This document shows positions 19,652 through 32,154 of a DNA stretch of 64,000 nucleotides, one piece after another. The notes under the pieces were generated by a model. It saw only the letters and a program-made list of their open reading frames with translations, had not been told where the DNA came from and ran no database searches. Numbering within the stretch: position 1 is the stretch's first letter; every line of letters starts with the position of its first letter. Where the stretch lies: contig UGTZ01000001.1 in assembly GCA_900455085.1 (NCBI GenBank), positions 3,502,501 through 3,566,500 of the forward strand. Direction: 5' to 3'. This stretch comes from Providencia rettgeri. Lineage in GTDB: Bacteria > Pseudomonadota > Gammaproteobacteria > Enterobacterales > Enterobacteriaceae. The position numbers were made by a program, and so were the translations under genes.

Positions 19652-22499
19652 TTATTCCTCAAGCCATTTTTGCCAACTCGCTAAAACTTGTTCACGTTGT
19701 TGAGTAAATTGGGTCATTTCAACACGGCTTGGCAATGATTGTAATGCTAAGTGATGAAGTTCATTACGCATCGTAACATACGCTTGAGTTAAGGCATTTG
19801 CTTCATCTTCTGGCATAAAGCCATATTGCGCCATCAGCTCGAAAATACGCACATTATCGGACCAACGCGTTAACACATTATTTTCTGTGGCAAAACGCAA
19901 AACTAAGTATTGTGCGATAAATTCAATATCAGTGATCCCTCCGGGATCGGCTTTTAAATCGAACTCATTGGCTTGATGGCTTCCTAAGTGCTGATGCATT
20001 TTCAAGCGCATATCACGCACTTGCTGCTGCAAGGTGTGAGGGTCTCTTGGCATACACAGAGTTTCGTGGCGAGTCTGTATAAATTGCCGTTGTAAATCCT
20101 CATCACCAAATACCATTCGGGCTCGTATGAGCGCTTGATGCTCCCATGTCCAAGCATCATTTTTTTGGTAATCATCAAATGATTGTATCGTACTGACTAA
20201 CATTCCTGACTCACCGGAAGGCCTGAGCCGCGCATCAACTTCATACAACACGCCTGAAGGTGTTCGAGTACTAAACAAATGGATAATACGCTGAGCAACA
20301 CGTAAGTAAAATTGGCGTGCATCAATGGAGCGTTCGCCATTGGTAACCACATCTAAAGGGCAATCGAAAAGAAAAACGAGATCTAAGTCAGAGCCATAAC
20401 CCAATTCCCAGCCGCCTAGCTTTCCATAACCTAATACCGCAAACCCATATTGTTTTTTTGTCACTTTGCGCTAGATGTACTGGCTCACCATAACGTTTTA
20501 CCATTTTTTGCCATGCTTGGTGTACCACCGCATCAATAATCGCCTCTGCAAGGTAAGTCAGATGATCACTAACTTTCATTACGGGTAAAACACCTGAAAT
20601 ATCTTCAGCAGCGATACGCAATAACTGGGCTTGTTTGAATTGACGTAATGCTTCCAGTTGTTGTTCTTCGTCATCTTCAGGAACGCGCATTAAATATTGG
20701 CGCAATTCATCACGGTAAGCGGTTAGTGGTAGAGGTTGGTATAACGATTGAGGGTCGAGCAACTCATCAAGTAACAATGGGTGACGGGCTAACTGCTCTG
20801 CTATCATTGGTGAAGCCGCACATAGGCGAATAACGTGCGTCAAAACCTCGTCAAATTCAAGCATTAACTCGAGGTAAGTTGTGCGGCTAACAATGCTCAA
20901 TAACAGTGGTGTGATACGTTCAATGACTTGCCCTGCATCATCGCGCTCACCGACTTTTGCCAATAATTTAGGCATTAATTCATCAAGTACATCCCGTCCA
21001 CGAGGGCCAATTGTGCGTTTATTGAGGTCATGACGGAACATCACTATGCCGTGGATAATACGTTGTGCAATCTCTTCATTTTTAGATGGCAAATAGGTGG
21101 CTAATTCTTCTTTTGACAATTCACTTTGCCACAATGTGATGTAGATTTCATCAAATGCATCAGTGTTCTCGGCGTCATCTTCCTGGCCTATTTGCTCAGT
21201 AAATATTTGATGCACTGCCGACATTTTCTGATTCAAAACCTGATAAAATGCAGGCCAATCAGCAAAACCCATTCCCCACGCTAAACGCGCTTGGTTTAAA
21301 GCCTCTTCAGGGAGCGTTTGTGTCTGTTGGTCATCAATACTTTGCAGTAAATTTTCGGCTCTACGCAAGAAAAGGTAGCTATTTTGCAGAATATTAACTT
21401 GATCTTCGGTTAATAATGCGAGTTCTCGGATACCTTGTAGCGTTGAAAATAAGGATTGTGACTGTAAAACAGGTTCCCGTCCCCCTCTAATTAACTGGAA
21501 AACCTGTGAAACAAATTCAACTTCACGAATACCTCCAGCCCCTAATTTGATGTTATTGACCAAACCACGGCGCCGAACCTCCCGCTCAATCATATTTTTC
21601 ATATTGCGTAAGGATTGGATCACGCTAAAGTCAATATAGCGGCGATAAACGAAAGGACGCAAAAGTTTTCGTAAACACTCCTCATAATGGAGGCTATCAG
21701 CGCCCATAATACGAGCTTTAACCATCGCATAGCGTTCCCAATCACGCCCTTGTTCTTGGTAATAATCCTCAAGCGCGGAAAAGCTAAAAACCAGCGGCCC
21801 GCTATCACCAAATGGCCGCAAACGCATATCGACCCGATAGACAAAACCATACTCAGTCACTTGGTCGAGTACGCGAATTAATTTTTGCCCTAAACGGGTA
21901 AAAAATTGCGCGTTATCTAACTCTTTTCTGCCGCCTTGAGTAACTCCATTTTCTGGGTATGCAAAAATCAGATCAATATCTGAAGAAAAATTGAGCTCTC
22001 TGCCCCCTAATTTCCCCATTCCTAAAATCAATAGCGGCTGAGGTTTTCCTTCTGCATTACAAGGCGTTCCCCATGACTGACGATATTCTTGATACAACCA
22101 GTCGCGCGCCGCAACAACCAAGGTTTCTGCCAATACACTGAGCTGATAAATCGTTTCTTTTTGCGTGCTTATTTCCAGTACTTGCATCCAGGCGCAGCGC
22201 ACTAACATATGATGACGAAATGAGCGTAATACTTGCATCAAGTGATCTTCGTTGCTAACAGATAACAAGTCTTGAGCTAACCATGACGCATAACTTTTCC
22301 ATTCATCGGCTTTGGGTGGTTGAGCGCGAATTTCAAGTAAAAACCGTGAATGTGCCAATACCTGCTTTAACACAAAATCACTAAAGGTAAGCAATTGAAT
22401 TTCTTGTTCATTTAACGGTAATAATTCATTCGCTTGTTCTGCTAATTGTCTTAAAACGCATTCACCTTGGCTTTGCAATAATTCAGGAAAAGCATGCAT
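19652..22499 (-). CDS. glnE: Bifunctional glutamine synthetase adenylyltransferase / deadenylase (one apparent frameshift)
   Basis: Adenylylates and deadenylylates glutamine synthetase in response to PII, tuning nitrogen assimilation. Two nucleotidyltransferase domains are visible: an N-terminal one with [18 protein letters not shown] and a C-terminal one with [18 protein letters not shown], joined by the regulatory linker. The frame breaks in a T7 run at 20453-20459 (six expected). Correction restores [18 protein letters not shown] and gives 948 aa against 946 in E. coli. It lies 12 bp after ygiF on the same strand, so they are probably cotranscribed. Confidence 0.95.
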
Positions 22500-22511
22500 G
22501 TTATCAGTACC

Positions 22512-23474
22512 TTAATGGGCTTCTTGATAGGTTAAAGCACTTAACCATTGGATAAAGGCTAATTTACATTTTAACCACTGGCTGCTATAGCAAAAATCCT
22601 CAGCACTAACCGCTTCATTGGCAATATCCGAACGTAATTGCTCTAGCGGAGTGTCATGAATAAAGTGAGGCGCTGAATTTTGGTAATGGACTAAAAATGC
22701 CTGAACAAAGCGTAAAAATTCACTAAAGCCTTGGCGTGCATTGCTGCCATTGGCTAGCCAATAAGCTTCATGCTGCTGGCAAAGTAATTGCATATGAGTT
22801 AATGACTTTTCGAGAGGTTGCTCTTCATAGTCAAACAACGAATCTGGGCGAGTTAATGGTTCTTTTGGCGGCGATAACAATGAATATCCGCGCGCAGCTT
22901 TGCTAAGTGATGACAAATGCAGACCATCGATATCTGCAAATTTCTTTGCTAAATTAAGTACATCAGCAATAAAGCCTTTTTTAAGCTCTAATTCAAACTC
23001 TTGAATAGGCAAATCCTTTGCGCCTGAGGAAATTTCGCCTTGGTCAAAAACTACTTCTATTTCGCTATCTTCAAAAGTCACTAACCATTTTTCACGGGTA
23101 AAATTGGTGCTAAAGAGGATATTTAATTCAGACTGAAGCTGAGAAATATCAGTTCCTTCGGGCCAAATTTCAGCGGGTAATGCCGCTAAATCAAGTTCTG
23201 GCGAATCAATGTCAACATTATATTCAGGCCGTTGGTGTAAACCACCAATCGCCTGCCCAGCTGTTTTCATGGTCATTTCATAACGCCCATCACAACCTCG
23301 GATGCGTAAGCCCATATCCCACTGACGTAACTGCTTGTTTGCCGTATCAAAGTAGATATTAGTTAACTTTGTCGGCTCACTGTATTGGTGAGACAATGTC
23401 GATAAACACTGTCGTACAGCCTCTATTGCGGAACTCTTAGCAGCAAGTTTGAGTTCAACCTCTACGTGGCTCAT
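22512..23474 (-). CDS. ygiF: Inorganic triphosphatase YgiF (CYTH domain, shortened CHAD)
   Basis: Hydrolyses tripolyphosphate. The CYTH signature ExExK is at residues 5-9 (EVELK), and tunnel-lining strands follow (LRIRG, EMTMKTAG, EVVFDQGEI, FELELKKG) up to about 200. After a linker, helices resemble the start of a CHAD domain, but the protein ends at 320 aa, about 110 short of E. coli YgiF (433). The stop is only 12 bp from glnE, with no coding remnant between, so the shortening looks genuine and not a frame error. Confidence 0.88.
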   Translation of the reverse strand: MSHVEVELKLAAKSSAIEAVRQCLSTLSHQYSEPTKLTNIYFDTANKQLRQWDMGLRIRGCDGRYEMTMKTAGQAIGGLHQRPEYNVDIDSPELDLAALPAEIWPEGTDISQLQSELNILFSTNFTREKWLVTFEDSEIEVVFDQGEISSGAKDLPIQEFELELKKGFIADVLNLAKKFADIDGLHLSSLSKAARGYSLLSPPKEPLTRPDSLFDYEEQPLEKSLTHMQLLCQQHEAYWLANGSNARQGFSEFLRFVQAFLVHYQNSAPHFIHDTPLEQLRSDIANEAVSAEDFCYSSQWLKCKLAFIQWLSALTYQEAH

Positions 23475-23754
23475 ACATATCCTTATTTAATTATTTCACT
23501 TCACTCATATTACCCCAATCGAGCTAAGCTGAGAAAAGAAACTGTATGGTAATCAAAAATTCTACCTGTCATATTTCTTTCAGTGAGTTATATTGAAAAT
23601 AGAGTAAAAATAAGGGTAATTTAGACAGTTAGGATAGTTCTCATTCTCCTTTAGAGTGTAGAGACATCTGCGTTTAGGGTTTGCACCCATACACTTTACT
23701 CATTAATATTCAAATAATATAAAACTCACTCACCATCAAAAGACTGTAAATACC

Positions 23755-24354
23755 ATGCGAAAAATTCCATTATTATTAATTTCAATCATGGGGCTAGGCC
23801 TTTCCTTAAATTCACACGCAGCAGAAAAACGTTATGTGTCAGATGATTTATCCACATACGTTCATAGTGGACCTGGCACAAAATATCGTATTGTAGGTAC
23901 GCTCAATGCAGGGGAAGCGGTTGAATTGCTCTCCACAGATAACAAGTTCGCACAAGTCCGTGATGAAAAAGGCAGAACGGTCTGGTTACCTGTTGACCAA
24001 CTCAGCAATACGCCAAGTATGAAAACCCGAATTCCAGAACTTGAAGCTGAGAACCAAAAATTACGCCAACAGCTCGACAATATTGACAGCACGTGGAATA
24101 CACGAACGGCTGATATGCAGCAAAAAGTCGCTGATAATGACAATATCGTCAGCCAACTGAAGGCTGAAAATGAAAAATTAAAAAACGAGTTGATCAAGTC
24201 AGGTAAAAAACTCGAAATTGCAGAAGTTAACTTAGACGATCGCCGTCGCGAATTGATCTTACAATGGTTTATGTATGGTGGTGGTGTTGCTGGTGTTGGC
24301 TTAATTTTAGGCCTAATTTTACCGCACATTATTCCACGTCGTAAAAAAACGTAA
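23755..24354 (+). CDS. ygiM: YgiM-like SH3-domain membrane protein
   Basis: Family TIGR04211: signal peptide (MRKIPLLLISIMGLGLSLNSHA), bacterial SH3 domain (about 28-88: VSDDLSTYVHSGPGTKYRIVGTLNAGE), a coiled coil (about 95-155) and a C-terminal transmembrane helix (about 173-192) ending in a basic RRKKT tail. The role is unknown. It is 30 bp upstream of cca, as in E. coli, and probably cotranscribed with it. Confidence 0.9.
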   Translation: MRKIPLLLISIMGLGLSLNSHAAEKRYVSDDLSTYVHSGPGTKYRIVGTLNAGEAVELLSTDNKFAQVRDEKGRTVWLPVDQLSNTPSMKTRIPELEAENQKLRQQLDNIDSTWNTRTADMQQKVADNDNIVSQLKAENEKLKNELIKSGKKLEIAEVNLDDRRRELILQWFMYGGGVAGVGLILGLILPHIIPRRKKT

Positions 24355-24384
24355 TGACGGCTGGATGTAATTGAGGCCATTCGA

Positions 24385-25629
24385 ATGAAAGTATATCTCG
24401 TGGGTGGAGCAGTACGTGACCAACTGCTTGGGCTGCCTATTTCAGACAGAGACTACGTGGTGGTTGGCGCAACCCCCGAGGCAATGCTATCGCAAGGTTT
24501 TCAACAAGTCGGAAAAGATTTTCCTGTTTTCTTGCACCCAAAAACCCATGAAGAATACGCTTTAGCCCGAACAGAACGTAAAATTGGTGCAGGCTATACC
24601 GGTTTTAGCTGCTATAGCGCACCGGATGTCACTATCGAAGATGACTTACTGCGTCGTGATTTGACGATTAATGCGATAGCTCAAGATGAGTCAGGTGAAA
24701 TTATTGACCCATTCCACGGTGTCATTGATCTCGATAAGCGTATTTTACGCCATGTTTCCGATGCATTTTCTGAAGACCCTTTACGGGTTTTACGGGTTGC
24801 TCGTTTTGCCGCTCGCTACTTTGAGCATGGTTTTACTATCGCACCAGAAACACTCGCCTTGATGCAAACGATGGCCGCTACAGGGGAATTATCTCATCTC
24901 ACCGCCGAGCGAGTTTGGACCGAAACAGAAAAAGCGCTGAAATCAAATTCCCCACAGGTGTATTTTGATGTCTTACGCCAATGCGGTGCTTTAGCTGTAC
25001 TTTTTCCTGAAATTGATGCGCTATTTGGCGTTCCTGCCCCTGAAAAATGGCACCCTGAAATTGATACAGGTATCCACACTCTAATGGTAATGAAAGTGAT
25101 TTCCCGCTTATCTAAGGATGTGGATGTTCGCTTTGCCGCATTGTGCCATGATTTAGGCAAGGCTCTAACACCACCCGATATTTGGCCAAGCCATCCAAAC
25201 CATGGTGAAGCAGGTATTCCATTAATAGAAACACTCTGTGTAAGATTAAAAGTACCAACCACGGCTCGTGACTTAGCTCGTCTAGCGGCACGATATCATG
25301 ATAAAATCCATGTTATCAATAAATTACATGCTAATGATCTAATTGCGATTTTTGATAGACTTGATAGTTGGCGTAAACCAGAACGTGTTGAACAACTAAG
25401 TTTAATCAGTGAAGCGGATGCCAGAGGTCGGTTAGGTCTTGAACAACAGCCGTACCCACAAGGGGTATATTTCAGGCAAGCTTTTGCTATTGCGCAAGCT
25501 GTTGAAGTCAAACCTATTGTTGAGCAAGGGTTTAAAGGCCCTGAAATTCGTCAAGAACTCACTCGACAACGTATAGAATCGGTCGGCAATTGGCAACAGC
25601 GACAAAAAATCATAGTTGTCGTTGCCTAA
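24385..25629 (+). CDS. cca: Multifunctional CCA protein (tRNA nucleotidyltransferase with HD domain)
   Basis: Adds or repairs the 3'-CCA of tRNA. It has a class II nucleotidyltransferase head ([12 protein letters not shown]21/D23 in DRDYVVVG), the [10 protein letters not shown] basic motif, tRNA-binding neck and body helices and a C-terminal HD phosphohydrolase domain ([11 protein letters not shown], about 253-263), giving the 414-aa gammaproteobacterial type. It follows ygiM. In E. coli bacA/uppP follows; here folB converges instead. Confidence 0.96.
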   Translation: MKVYLVGGAVRDQLLGLPISDRDYVVVGATPEAMLSQGFQQVGKDFPVFLHPKTHEEYALARTERKIGAGYTGFSCYSAPDVTIEDDLLRRDLTINAIAQDESGEIIDPFHGVIDLDKRILRHVSDAFSEDPLRVLRVARFAARYFEHGFTIAPETLALMQTMAATGELSHLTAERVWTETEKALKSNSPQVYFDVLRQCGALAVLFPEIDALFGVPAPEKWHPEIDTGIHTLMVMKVISRLSKDVDVRFAALCHDLGKALTPPDIWPSHPNHGEAGIPLIETLCVRLKVPTTARDLARLAARYHDKIHVINKLHANDLIAIFDRLDSWRKPERVEQLSLISEADARGRLGLEQQPYPQGVYFRQAFAIAQAVEVKPIVEQGFKGPEIRQELTRQRIESVGNWQQRQKIIVVVA

Positions 25630-25640
25630 TAGATACAAAA

Positions 25641-25661
25641 CTGGCGGTTAAACACCGCCAG
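25641..25661. terminator. Hairpin between cca and folB
   Basis: CTGGCGGT, 5-nt loop, ACCGCCAG, between converging genes. No long T-tract follows, so termination strength is uncertain. Confidence 0.5.
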
Positions 25662-25668
25662 ACAACAT

Positions 25669-26028
25669 TTAAGCGGTTTTCGTGCCTCTTTCGATAACAA
25701 CCCCAACTTGTTTAGCGCGTGCTACTGCCCCCGGTTTAGCCACTTTAATGCGAACCCATGGACTATCAAACTGTGTTAGCAATAATTGTGCAACTTCTTC
25801 GGCAACACGTTCAACTAAACCAAATTTATTATTCCCAACATGAGCAAGGATAGCTTGGCTAACTTTGGCATAATCTAAGCAATGTTCAACATTATCGCTC
25901 ATAGACGCGCTTTTGTTATCCCATCCCATTTCGATATCGAGCACCAATTTCTGTTCAATATCTTGTTCCCAGTCATATACACCAATCGTGGTGATGACTG
26001 ATAATTGCTCAATAAATACGATATCCAT
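25669..26028 (-). CDS. folB: Dihydroneopterin aldolase
   Basis: Cleaves 7,8-dihydroneopterin in folate synthesis. The 119-residue protein starts MDIVFIEQLSVITTIGVYDWEQ as in E. coli FolB, with ALVERVAEEVA-type GLVERVAEEVAQLL and the catalytic-region KPGAVARAKQVGV at the end. The ATG at 26028 is preferred to a GTG one codon upstream. It is divergent from plsY, as in E. coli. Confidence 0.94.
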   Translation of the reverse strand: MDIVFIEQLSVITTIGVYDWEQDIEQKLVLDIEMGWDNKSASMSDNVEHCLDYAKVSQAILAHVGNNKFGLVERVAEEVAQLLLTQFDSPWVRIKVAKPGAVARAKQVGVVIERGTKTA

Positions 26029-26136
26029 CACGTCATTTTCTCATTTATGTACTGAATTGATACCACTTCAGCAAAAATATGCGTATTATCCAAGACTGAA
26101 GTGAATTTATGGTCTTAACCGTTTTTGGAGCTAGCT

Positions 26137-26793
26137 ATGAGTGCAACCGCGCTTGGCATGATAATCTTCGCCTATCTTTGCGGCTCAGTTTCGAGTGCGA
26201 TACTGATCTGCCGTTTGGCGAGACTACCCGACCCCCGTCAACACGGCTCTGGTAACCCTGGTGCAACTAACGTATTACGTGTAGGCGGTAAAGCAGCCGC
26301 TGCCGGAGTACTCATTTGTGACGTATTAAAAGGGATGATCCCAGTTTGGCTTGCTTATTATTTAAATGTGCAACCATTCTATCTTGGCTTTGTTGCAATT
26401 GCAGCTTGTCTTGGGCACATATATCCCATTTTCTTTCGTTTCAAAGGCGGAAAAGGGGTAGCAACCGCATTTGGTTCAATTGCCGCTATTGGTTGGGATC
26501 TTTCTGGTTTAGTCGCAGGAACATGGTTACTGACAGTGTTGCTTAGTGGTTATTCATCACTAGGAGCGATTGTCAGCGCCTTACTTGCCCCCTTCTACGT
26601 TTGGTGGTTTAAACCTGAATTCACCTTCCCTGTTGCTATGCTATCTTGTTTAGTGTTAGTTCGCCATCACGGTAATATACAGCGCCTTTGGCGTGGTCAA
26701 GAAAGCCGTATTTGGCAAAAACTGAAAAATAAAAAACGAAAAACCAATAAAGAAATAGCCCAAGAAGCTAAAGAACAAGAACTCGATGACTAA
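26137..26793 (+). CDS. plsY: Glycerol-3-phosphate acyltransferase PlsY
   Basis: Integral membrane enzyme transferring acyl from acyl-phosphate to glycerol 3-phosphate, the first step of phospholipid synthesis. The conserved [12 protein letters not shown] and [11 protein letters not shown] loops are present, with five hydrophobic segments, and a basic, hydrophilic C-tail ([18 protein letters not shown]). The ATG at 26137 has GGAG 7 nt upstream, so it is preferred to a TTG at 26125. Length is about 218 aa. Confidence 0.94.
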   Translation: MSATALGMIIFAYLCGSVSSAILICRLARLPDPRQHGSGNPGATNVLRVGGKAAAAGVLICDVLKGMIPVWLAYYLNVQPFYLGFVAIAACLGHIYPIFFRFKGGKGVATAFGSIAAIGWDLSGLVAGTWLLTVLLSGYSSLGAIVSALLAPFYVWWFKPEFTFPVAMLSCLVLVRHHGNIQRLWRGQESRIWQKLKNKKRKTNKEIAQEAKEQELDD

Positions 26794-26817
26794 TGGTGAC
26801 ATTTTATTTTCTCTAAG

Positions 26818-26842
26818 AAGAGCTGATTTCAGCTCTTTTTTT
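26818..26842 (+). terminator. plsY terminator
   Basis: AAGAGCTGA and TCAGCTCTT around a TT loop, followed by a T-tract. Confidence 0.85.
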
Positions 26843-27069
26843 ATGCTACTTGCCTTGTTTAAAATTTCCCAAAAATCCTCATTGATAATAACAGCGTGAT
26901 ATCCCTCCTTAAAACTGTACTAGTAGTAATTTGTGCTACGTTACATTTTTGCCATAACTAGCGCACACTTTTAAAAAAAAGTTAAATTATTGCAAATTTA
27001 TTACTAAGGAATATTTAAAAGCTGTCGACTATATAAAAGGAAAATTAAACTATAATAATGGTATTTATA

Positions 27070-28602
27070 ATGAGCAGAACCCCTTATACCACTCAAAATG
27101 AATATGTGTTAGATGAAAACATCACATTAATGACAACCAGCGATCTACAAGGAAACATTGTTCACGCTAATGATTTCTTTGTGCAGGTTAGTGGTTATGA
27201 ATTAGATGAATTATTAACACGTCCACACAATATTATCCGCCATCCAGATATGCCCAAAGAAGCTTTTGCCGACATGTGGGCAACACTTAAAAAAGGAGAA
27301 CCCTGGACTGGCATTGTGAAAAATCGTCGGAAAAATGGTGACCACTACTGGGTTCGAGCTAATATTGTCCCAGTGGAACGCAAAGGCGTTATTACAGGCT
27401 ATATGTCCATTCGTACTCGAGCAACACGCCAAGAAATTGCAACGGTAGAACCACTCTATGCAGCAATGAATGAAAATAAAAGCCAACAAAAAATTTTCAA
27501 GGGGATTGTGCTTTCTAAAAAATTACCATTTCACTTCTCAACATATTCAACACGTTCACGTATCCGACTCATCATGAGTCTGTTATTTATCCTTTGGCTC
27601 ATTACGGCTAGCTTTATTTTGCAGCCAAGCGTGCCTCTACTGCTGATGAGTGCCTGTACATTTATCATACTATTGGTCGGTGATGTGATACTTGAAAAAA
27701 TGCTAGCAACTCCACTGGAAAACATGACCAAACAGGCACTTGGTATTGCACGAGGAAATCGACATAGCGTTAACCATATGCAGCGCACAGATGAAATTGG
27801 CTTAATATTACGTTCTATCGGGCAACTTGGGCTAATCTGCCGTTGGTTAATAAAAGATGTCTCCGAACAAGTTGATAACGTTCGCAAAGGCAGTGAATCT
27901 TTAGTCTCCGATTGTCATGAATTAGACACTCACACTCAACAAACCGTCGGCTATATGCAACAAACCGTTGCAACAATGAACCAAATGGCCGTTTCCGTAA
28001 AAATGAATGCTGATAACACGATTCAAGTTGACCAACTTTCGAATACAACGAGCAAAACAGCAGTGAATGGGGGCGCCATGATGGAAGCCGTTGTGGATAC
28101 CATGGATGAAATTGTCAGTAGCACCAGCAAAATTAACTCCATCACTGACGTGATTAAAGACATCGCATTTCAAACCAATATACTCGCGTTAAATGCCGCG
28201 GTAGAAGCCGCACGTGCAGGTGAACAAGGCAAAGGCTTTGCCGTTGTCGCAAATGAGGTTCGTAGCCTAGCAAGCCGTAGTGCAAGTGCAGTAAATGATA
28301 TTCGTGAATTAATTAATGATTGTGAAAAGAAAGTCAATTCAGGGAAAAATCAAGTCCATACGGCAGGGGATACCATGAAGGAGATTGTTGACCAAATACA
28401 AAACGTCACGCAATTGATCACCCATATTAGCCAAGCAACCTCTGAACAAGCGGCAGGGATAGCCGATATTACCCAAGCAGTCAGTGAGCTCGAAACCATC
28501 ACACAACAAAGCACATTACTGGTAGAACAAAGCACAGAGACATCGAAAATGGTAAAAGAACGGTCAAGCCGGCTGGAAGATGCGGTCGTTATTTTACATT
28601 AG
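27070..28602 (+). CDS. aer: Aerotaxis receptor Aer (PAS-type methyl-accepting protein)
   Basis: Redox/oxygen sensor steering swimming via CheA/CheW. It has an N-terminal FAD-PAS domain (about 10-120; [35 protein letters not shown] [12 protein letters not shown]), an F1 linker, a hydrophobic membrane hairpin (about 165-205), a HAMP-like segment and the MCP signalling hairpin ([27 protein letters not shown]). It aligns with E. coli Aer (506 aa) from end to end. ATGs at 27058 and 27070 are both possible; the second matches E. coli MSSHPYVT. Unlike E. coli, it sits between plsY and tsaD, and is monocistronic with its own terminator. Confidence 0.93.
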   Translation: MSRTPYTTQNEYVLDENITLMTTSDLQGNIVHANDFFVQVSGYELDELLTRPHNIIRHPDMPKEAFADMWATLKKGEPWTGIVKNRRKNGDHYWVRANIVPVERKGVITGYMSIRTRATRQEIATVEPLYAAMNENKSQQKIFKGIVLSKKLPFHFSTYSTRSRIRLIMSLLFILWLITASFILQPSVPLLLMSACTFIILLVGDVILEKMLATPLENMTKQALGIARGNRHSVNHMQRTDEIGLILRSIGQLGLICRWLIKDVSEQVDNVRKGSESLVSDCHELDTHTQQTVGYMQQTVATMNQMAVSVKMNADNTIQVDQLSNTTSKTAVNGGAMMEAVVDTMDEIVSSTSKINSITDVIKDIAFQTNILALNAAVEAARAGEQGKGFAVVANEVRSLASRSASAVNDIRELINDCEKKVNSGKNQVHTAGDTMKEIVDQIQNVTQLITHISQATSEQAAGIADITQAVSELETITQQSTLLVEQSTETSKMVKERSSRLEDAVVILH

Positions 28603-28618
28603 TACTTAACTGAATAAC

Positions 28619-28644
28619 AAAAGGGCTGTCATCCCAGCCCTTTT
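28619..28644. terminator. Terminator between aer and tsaD
   Basis: AAAAGGGCT, 8-nt loop, AGCCCTTTT; converging genes on both sides. Confidence 0.8.
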
Positions 28645-28670
28645 ACAAAAATAGAGATACACCAACAACA

Positions 28671-29690
28671 CTATTTTTCTAGCGGGGGCAATTCTGCCAA
28701 AGGCCAACGTGGGCGAACCGTCACCCCAAGCCCTGTAGTGGTTCCACCTTTAAGGCGAATAAGCCCCGCCAGCGCGATCATTGCGCCGTTATCCGTACAA
28801 AATTCAGGGCGAGCATAAAAAACTTCACCACCACGCTGCTTGAGAACGTCTTCCATTTTAGCTCTAAGTGCGCGATTAGCACTAACACCCCCCGCCATCA
28901 CCAAACGTTTAAAACCTGTTTGTTCTAAAGCGCGTTTGCATTTAATTGCCAGAGTATCGACCACGGCATCTTCAAAGGCTCTCGCAATATCCGCACGAGT
29001 TTGGTCGTCATCCGCATTTTCACGGATGGTATTGGCTGCAAAGGTTTTTAGCCCAGAGAAGCTGAAATCCAGCCCTGGTCTGTCGGTCATTGGGCGAGGA
29101 AACACAAAACGACCTGCAGTACCCTGCTCCGCCATGCGAGATAACACTGGGCCACCAGGGTAGTCTAAACCTAATAGTTTTGCTGTTTTATCAAACGCTT
29201 CGCCTGCTGCGTCATCGATGGATTCGCCTAGCAGCTCATACTCACCAATTCCGGTCACACTGATAAGCTGAGTATGCCCACCAGAAACCAGTAACGCGAC
29301 AAAAGGAAATTCAGGGCTTTTCTCTTCTAACATCGGTGCCAATAAATGGCCTTCCATATGGTGAACGGCCACGGCGGGAACGTTCCAGGCAAAAGCTAAT
29401 GAACGCCCTACTGTTGCACCAACCATTAAAGCCCCAACCAAACCTGGACCCGCAGTATAGGCTACAGCGTCGATGTCTTGACTTGTTAAATTGGCTTCTT
29501 TCAACGCTGCTTGAATTAACGGCACTGTTTTACGAATATGATCGCGTGAAGCCAATTCAGGCACGACACCACCGTAGTCTGCATGAACTTTAATTTGGCT
29601 GTATAATTGATTGGCTAATAAGCCATGCTCATCATCATAGATTGCGATACCAGTTTCATCGCAAGAGGTTTCGATACCTAAAACACGCAT
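28671..29690 (-). CDS. tsaD: tRNA N6-adenosine threonylcarbamoyltransferase TsaD
   Basis: Transfers threonylcarbamoyl to A37 of ANN-decoding tRNAs, working with TsaB/TsaE. It has an ASKHA fold with iron ligands H111 and H115 (HHMEGH), nucleotide-binding [27 protein letters not shown] and the C-terminal [12 protein letters not shown] and [10 protein letters not shown] segments. Length (339 aa) is standard. It is divergent from rpsU, as in E. coli. Confidence 0.96.
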   Translation of the reverse strand: MRVLGIETSCDETGIAIYDDEHGLLANQLYSQIKVHADYGGVVPELASRDHIRKTVPLIQAALKEANLTSQDIDAVAYTAGPGLVGALMVGATVGRSLAFAWNVPAVAVHHMEGHLLAPMLEEKSPEFPFVALLVSGGHTQLISVTGIGEYELLGESIDDAAGEAFDKTAKLLGLDYPGGPVLSRMAEQGTAGRFVFPRPMTDRPGLDFSFSGLKTFAANTIRENADDDQTRADIARAFEDAVVDTLAIKCKRALEQTGFKRLVMAGGVSANRALRAKMEDVLKQRGGEVFYARPEFCTDNGAMIALAGLIRLKGGTTTGLGVTVRPRWPLAELPPLEK

Positions 29691-30271
<581 letters not shown>

Positions 30272-30344
30272 TAGCTAATACAAAACTTTAGTTTCTCTTG
30301 TAGTCACTCCAGTTTTTGTAGTAGTACATAGCTAAGCAGTTAAA

Positions 30345-30373
30345 GGCCGTGCTTTCCTAAAGGAAGCGCGGCT
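30345..30373 (+). terminator. rpsU-dnaG intercistronic hairpin
   Basis: A GCCGTGCTTTCC / GGAAGCGCGGC stem with one imperfect position sits about 35 bp before dnaG. The E. coli operon has an attenuating terminator at the same place, which lowers dnaG expression relative to rpsU. Confidence 0.6.
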
Positions 30374-30407
30374 TATTATCGTTCATCAACAGGCGAAAAA
30401 GAGGCTT

Positions 30408-32154
30408 ATGGCTGGACGAATTCCGCGTTCATTTATCAATGACTTGTTAGCAAGAACCGACATCATTGATTTAGTCGATGCAAAAGTCCCGTTAAAAAAA
30501 CAGGGTAAAAACCATCACGCTTGTTGTCCGTTCCATAATGAAAAAACACCTTCTTTACCGTAAATGGTGAAAGACAATTTTATTACTGTTTTGGTTGTGG
30601 TGCTCATGGCAACGCTATCGATTTTTTAATGAACTATGACAAACTCGATTTTGTTGAAGCCATTGAAGAATTATCTGCACTACATGGCCTTGATGTTCCT
30701 TACGAAAAAGGAACGGGTTCAAGCCAAATAGAACTTCATCAACGACAAAATTTATATCAGTTGATGGAAAAAATTAATCAATTTTACTGTGCTGCCTTAA
30801 GTCATTCTTCAGCTAATAAAGCGAAAGATTATTTAAGCCAACGTGGTTTAAGTGCCGAAATTATTGAGCATTTTTCAATTGGTTTCGCCCCTGCGGGCTG
30901 GGACAATTTGCTCAAAAAAATTCGCTGTAAACCCAGAAAGTCGCAAACAGCTTGATGATGCAGGCATGTTAGTGACAAATGATAATGGCCGAGTCTATGA
31001 CCGCTTTAGAGAGCGTGTCATGTTCCCAATTCGGGATAGGCGCGGTCGTGTGATTGCCTTCGGTGGGCGCGTATTAGGAGATGCTCTCCCTAAATACTTA
31101 AACTCCCCCGAAACAGATATTTTCCATAAAGGCCGTCAGTTATTTGGCCTCTATGAAGCAACACAAAAACAGTAATGAATTATCAAAATTACTGGTAGTT
31201 GAAGGCTATATGGACGTTGTTGCACTTGCTCAGTACGATATCCGCTATGCGGTTGCTTCACTTGGCACATCAACAACCTCAGAACATATTCAGTTACTTT
31301 ATCGTTCAACAGATACGGTTATTTGCTGTTATGATGGAGACCGCGCTGGCCGAGAAGCGGCATGGCGAGCACTTGAAACAGCACTGCCTTATCTGACTGA
31401 CGGCCGTCAATTGCGTTTTATGTTTTTACCCGACGGTGAAGACCCAGATTCATTAGTACGAAAAGAAGGCAAAGACGCTTTTGAGCAACGTATGAAAGAT
31501 GCTCAAACCCTTTCTGCTTTTTTATTTGATTCACTTGTGCCACAGGTAGATTTAAAAACACAAGAAGGGAAAGCAAAATTTAGTAAACTGGCTATACCTT
31601 TGATTAAACAAATACCTGGTGAAACACTGCGCCTTTATATGGCACAAGAGCTAGGAAATTTTATTGGTATACCGGATATTTCTCAAGTTCTTGCTATGAT
31701 TGATAGAGAGAGCACAGAACAAGTTAACTATCAGGCGCTCAAATTAAAACCAACCACAATGCGAATACTTATCGCGCTGTTGGTACAGAATCCGAACTTT
31801 TCGGAACTTGTTCCCTCATTAGAGGGAATTGCCCATATTCAAATGCCGGGGCTTTCTCTATTTCAGGAATTGGTCGATGTCTGCCGTTCCACCCCCGGAA
31901 TGTCAACTGGGCAGTTGCTAGAGCGTTATCGTGATAATAAATTTGCGAAACAGCTTGAAAAACTCGCAACGTGGAACGATATAGAAATAGAGGAGATAGC
32001 GGAAAATACTTTTATAGATGCCTTAAACCATCTATTTAACAGCGCACTCGACGAACGTTTTGACTACTTAATAGCAAAAGAACGAACTGAAGGGCTGACC
32101 CCAGAAGAGCGCGAAGAAGTCCGCTTAATCACTCTTTCTAGAGTGAAAACATAG
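30408..32154 (+). CDS. dnaG: DNA primase DnaG (three apparent frameshifts)
   Basis: Synthesises RNA primers at the fork. The start [19 protein letters not shown] is normal. The zinc motif ([12 protein letters not shown] ... YCFGCGAHG) is cut by a T3 run at 30554-30556 (four expected). A second break is the A7 run at 30914-30920 (six expected), and a third the A5 run at 31165-31169 (four expected). The TOPRIM core ([28 protein letters not shown]) and the C-terminal DnaB-binding domain are intact. The corrected length is 581 aa, exactly E. coli DnaG. An essential gene, so the breaks cannot be biological. AAAAAGAGG precedes the ATG. Confidence 0.95.

Noticed and set aside
30408..32154. dnaG split into several genes or subject to programmed frameshifting
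   Set aside because: Three breaks of both signs at plain homopolymers, without slippery heptamers plus structure, in an essential gene. Sequence error is simpler.
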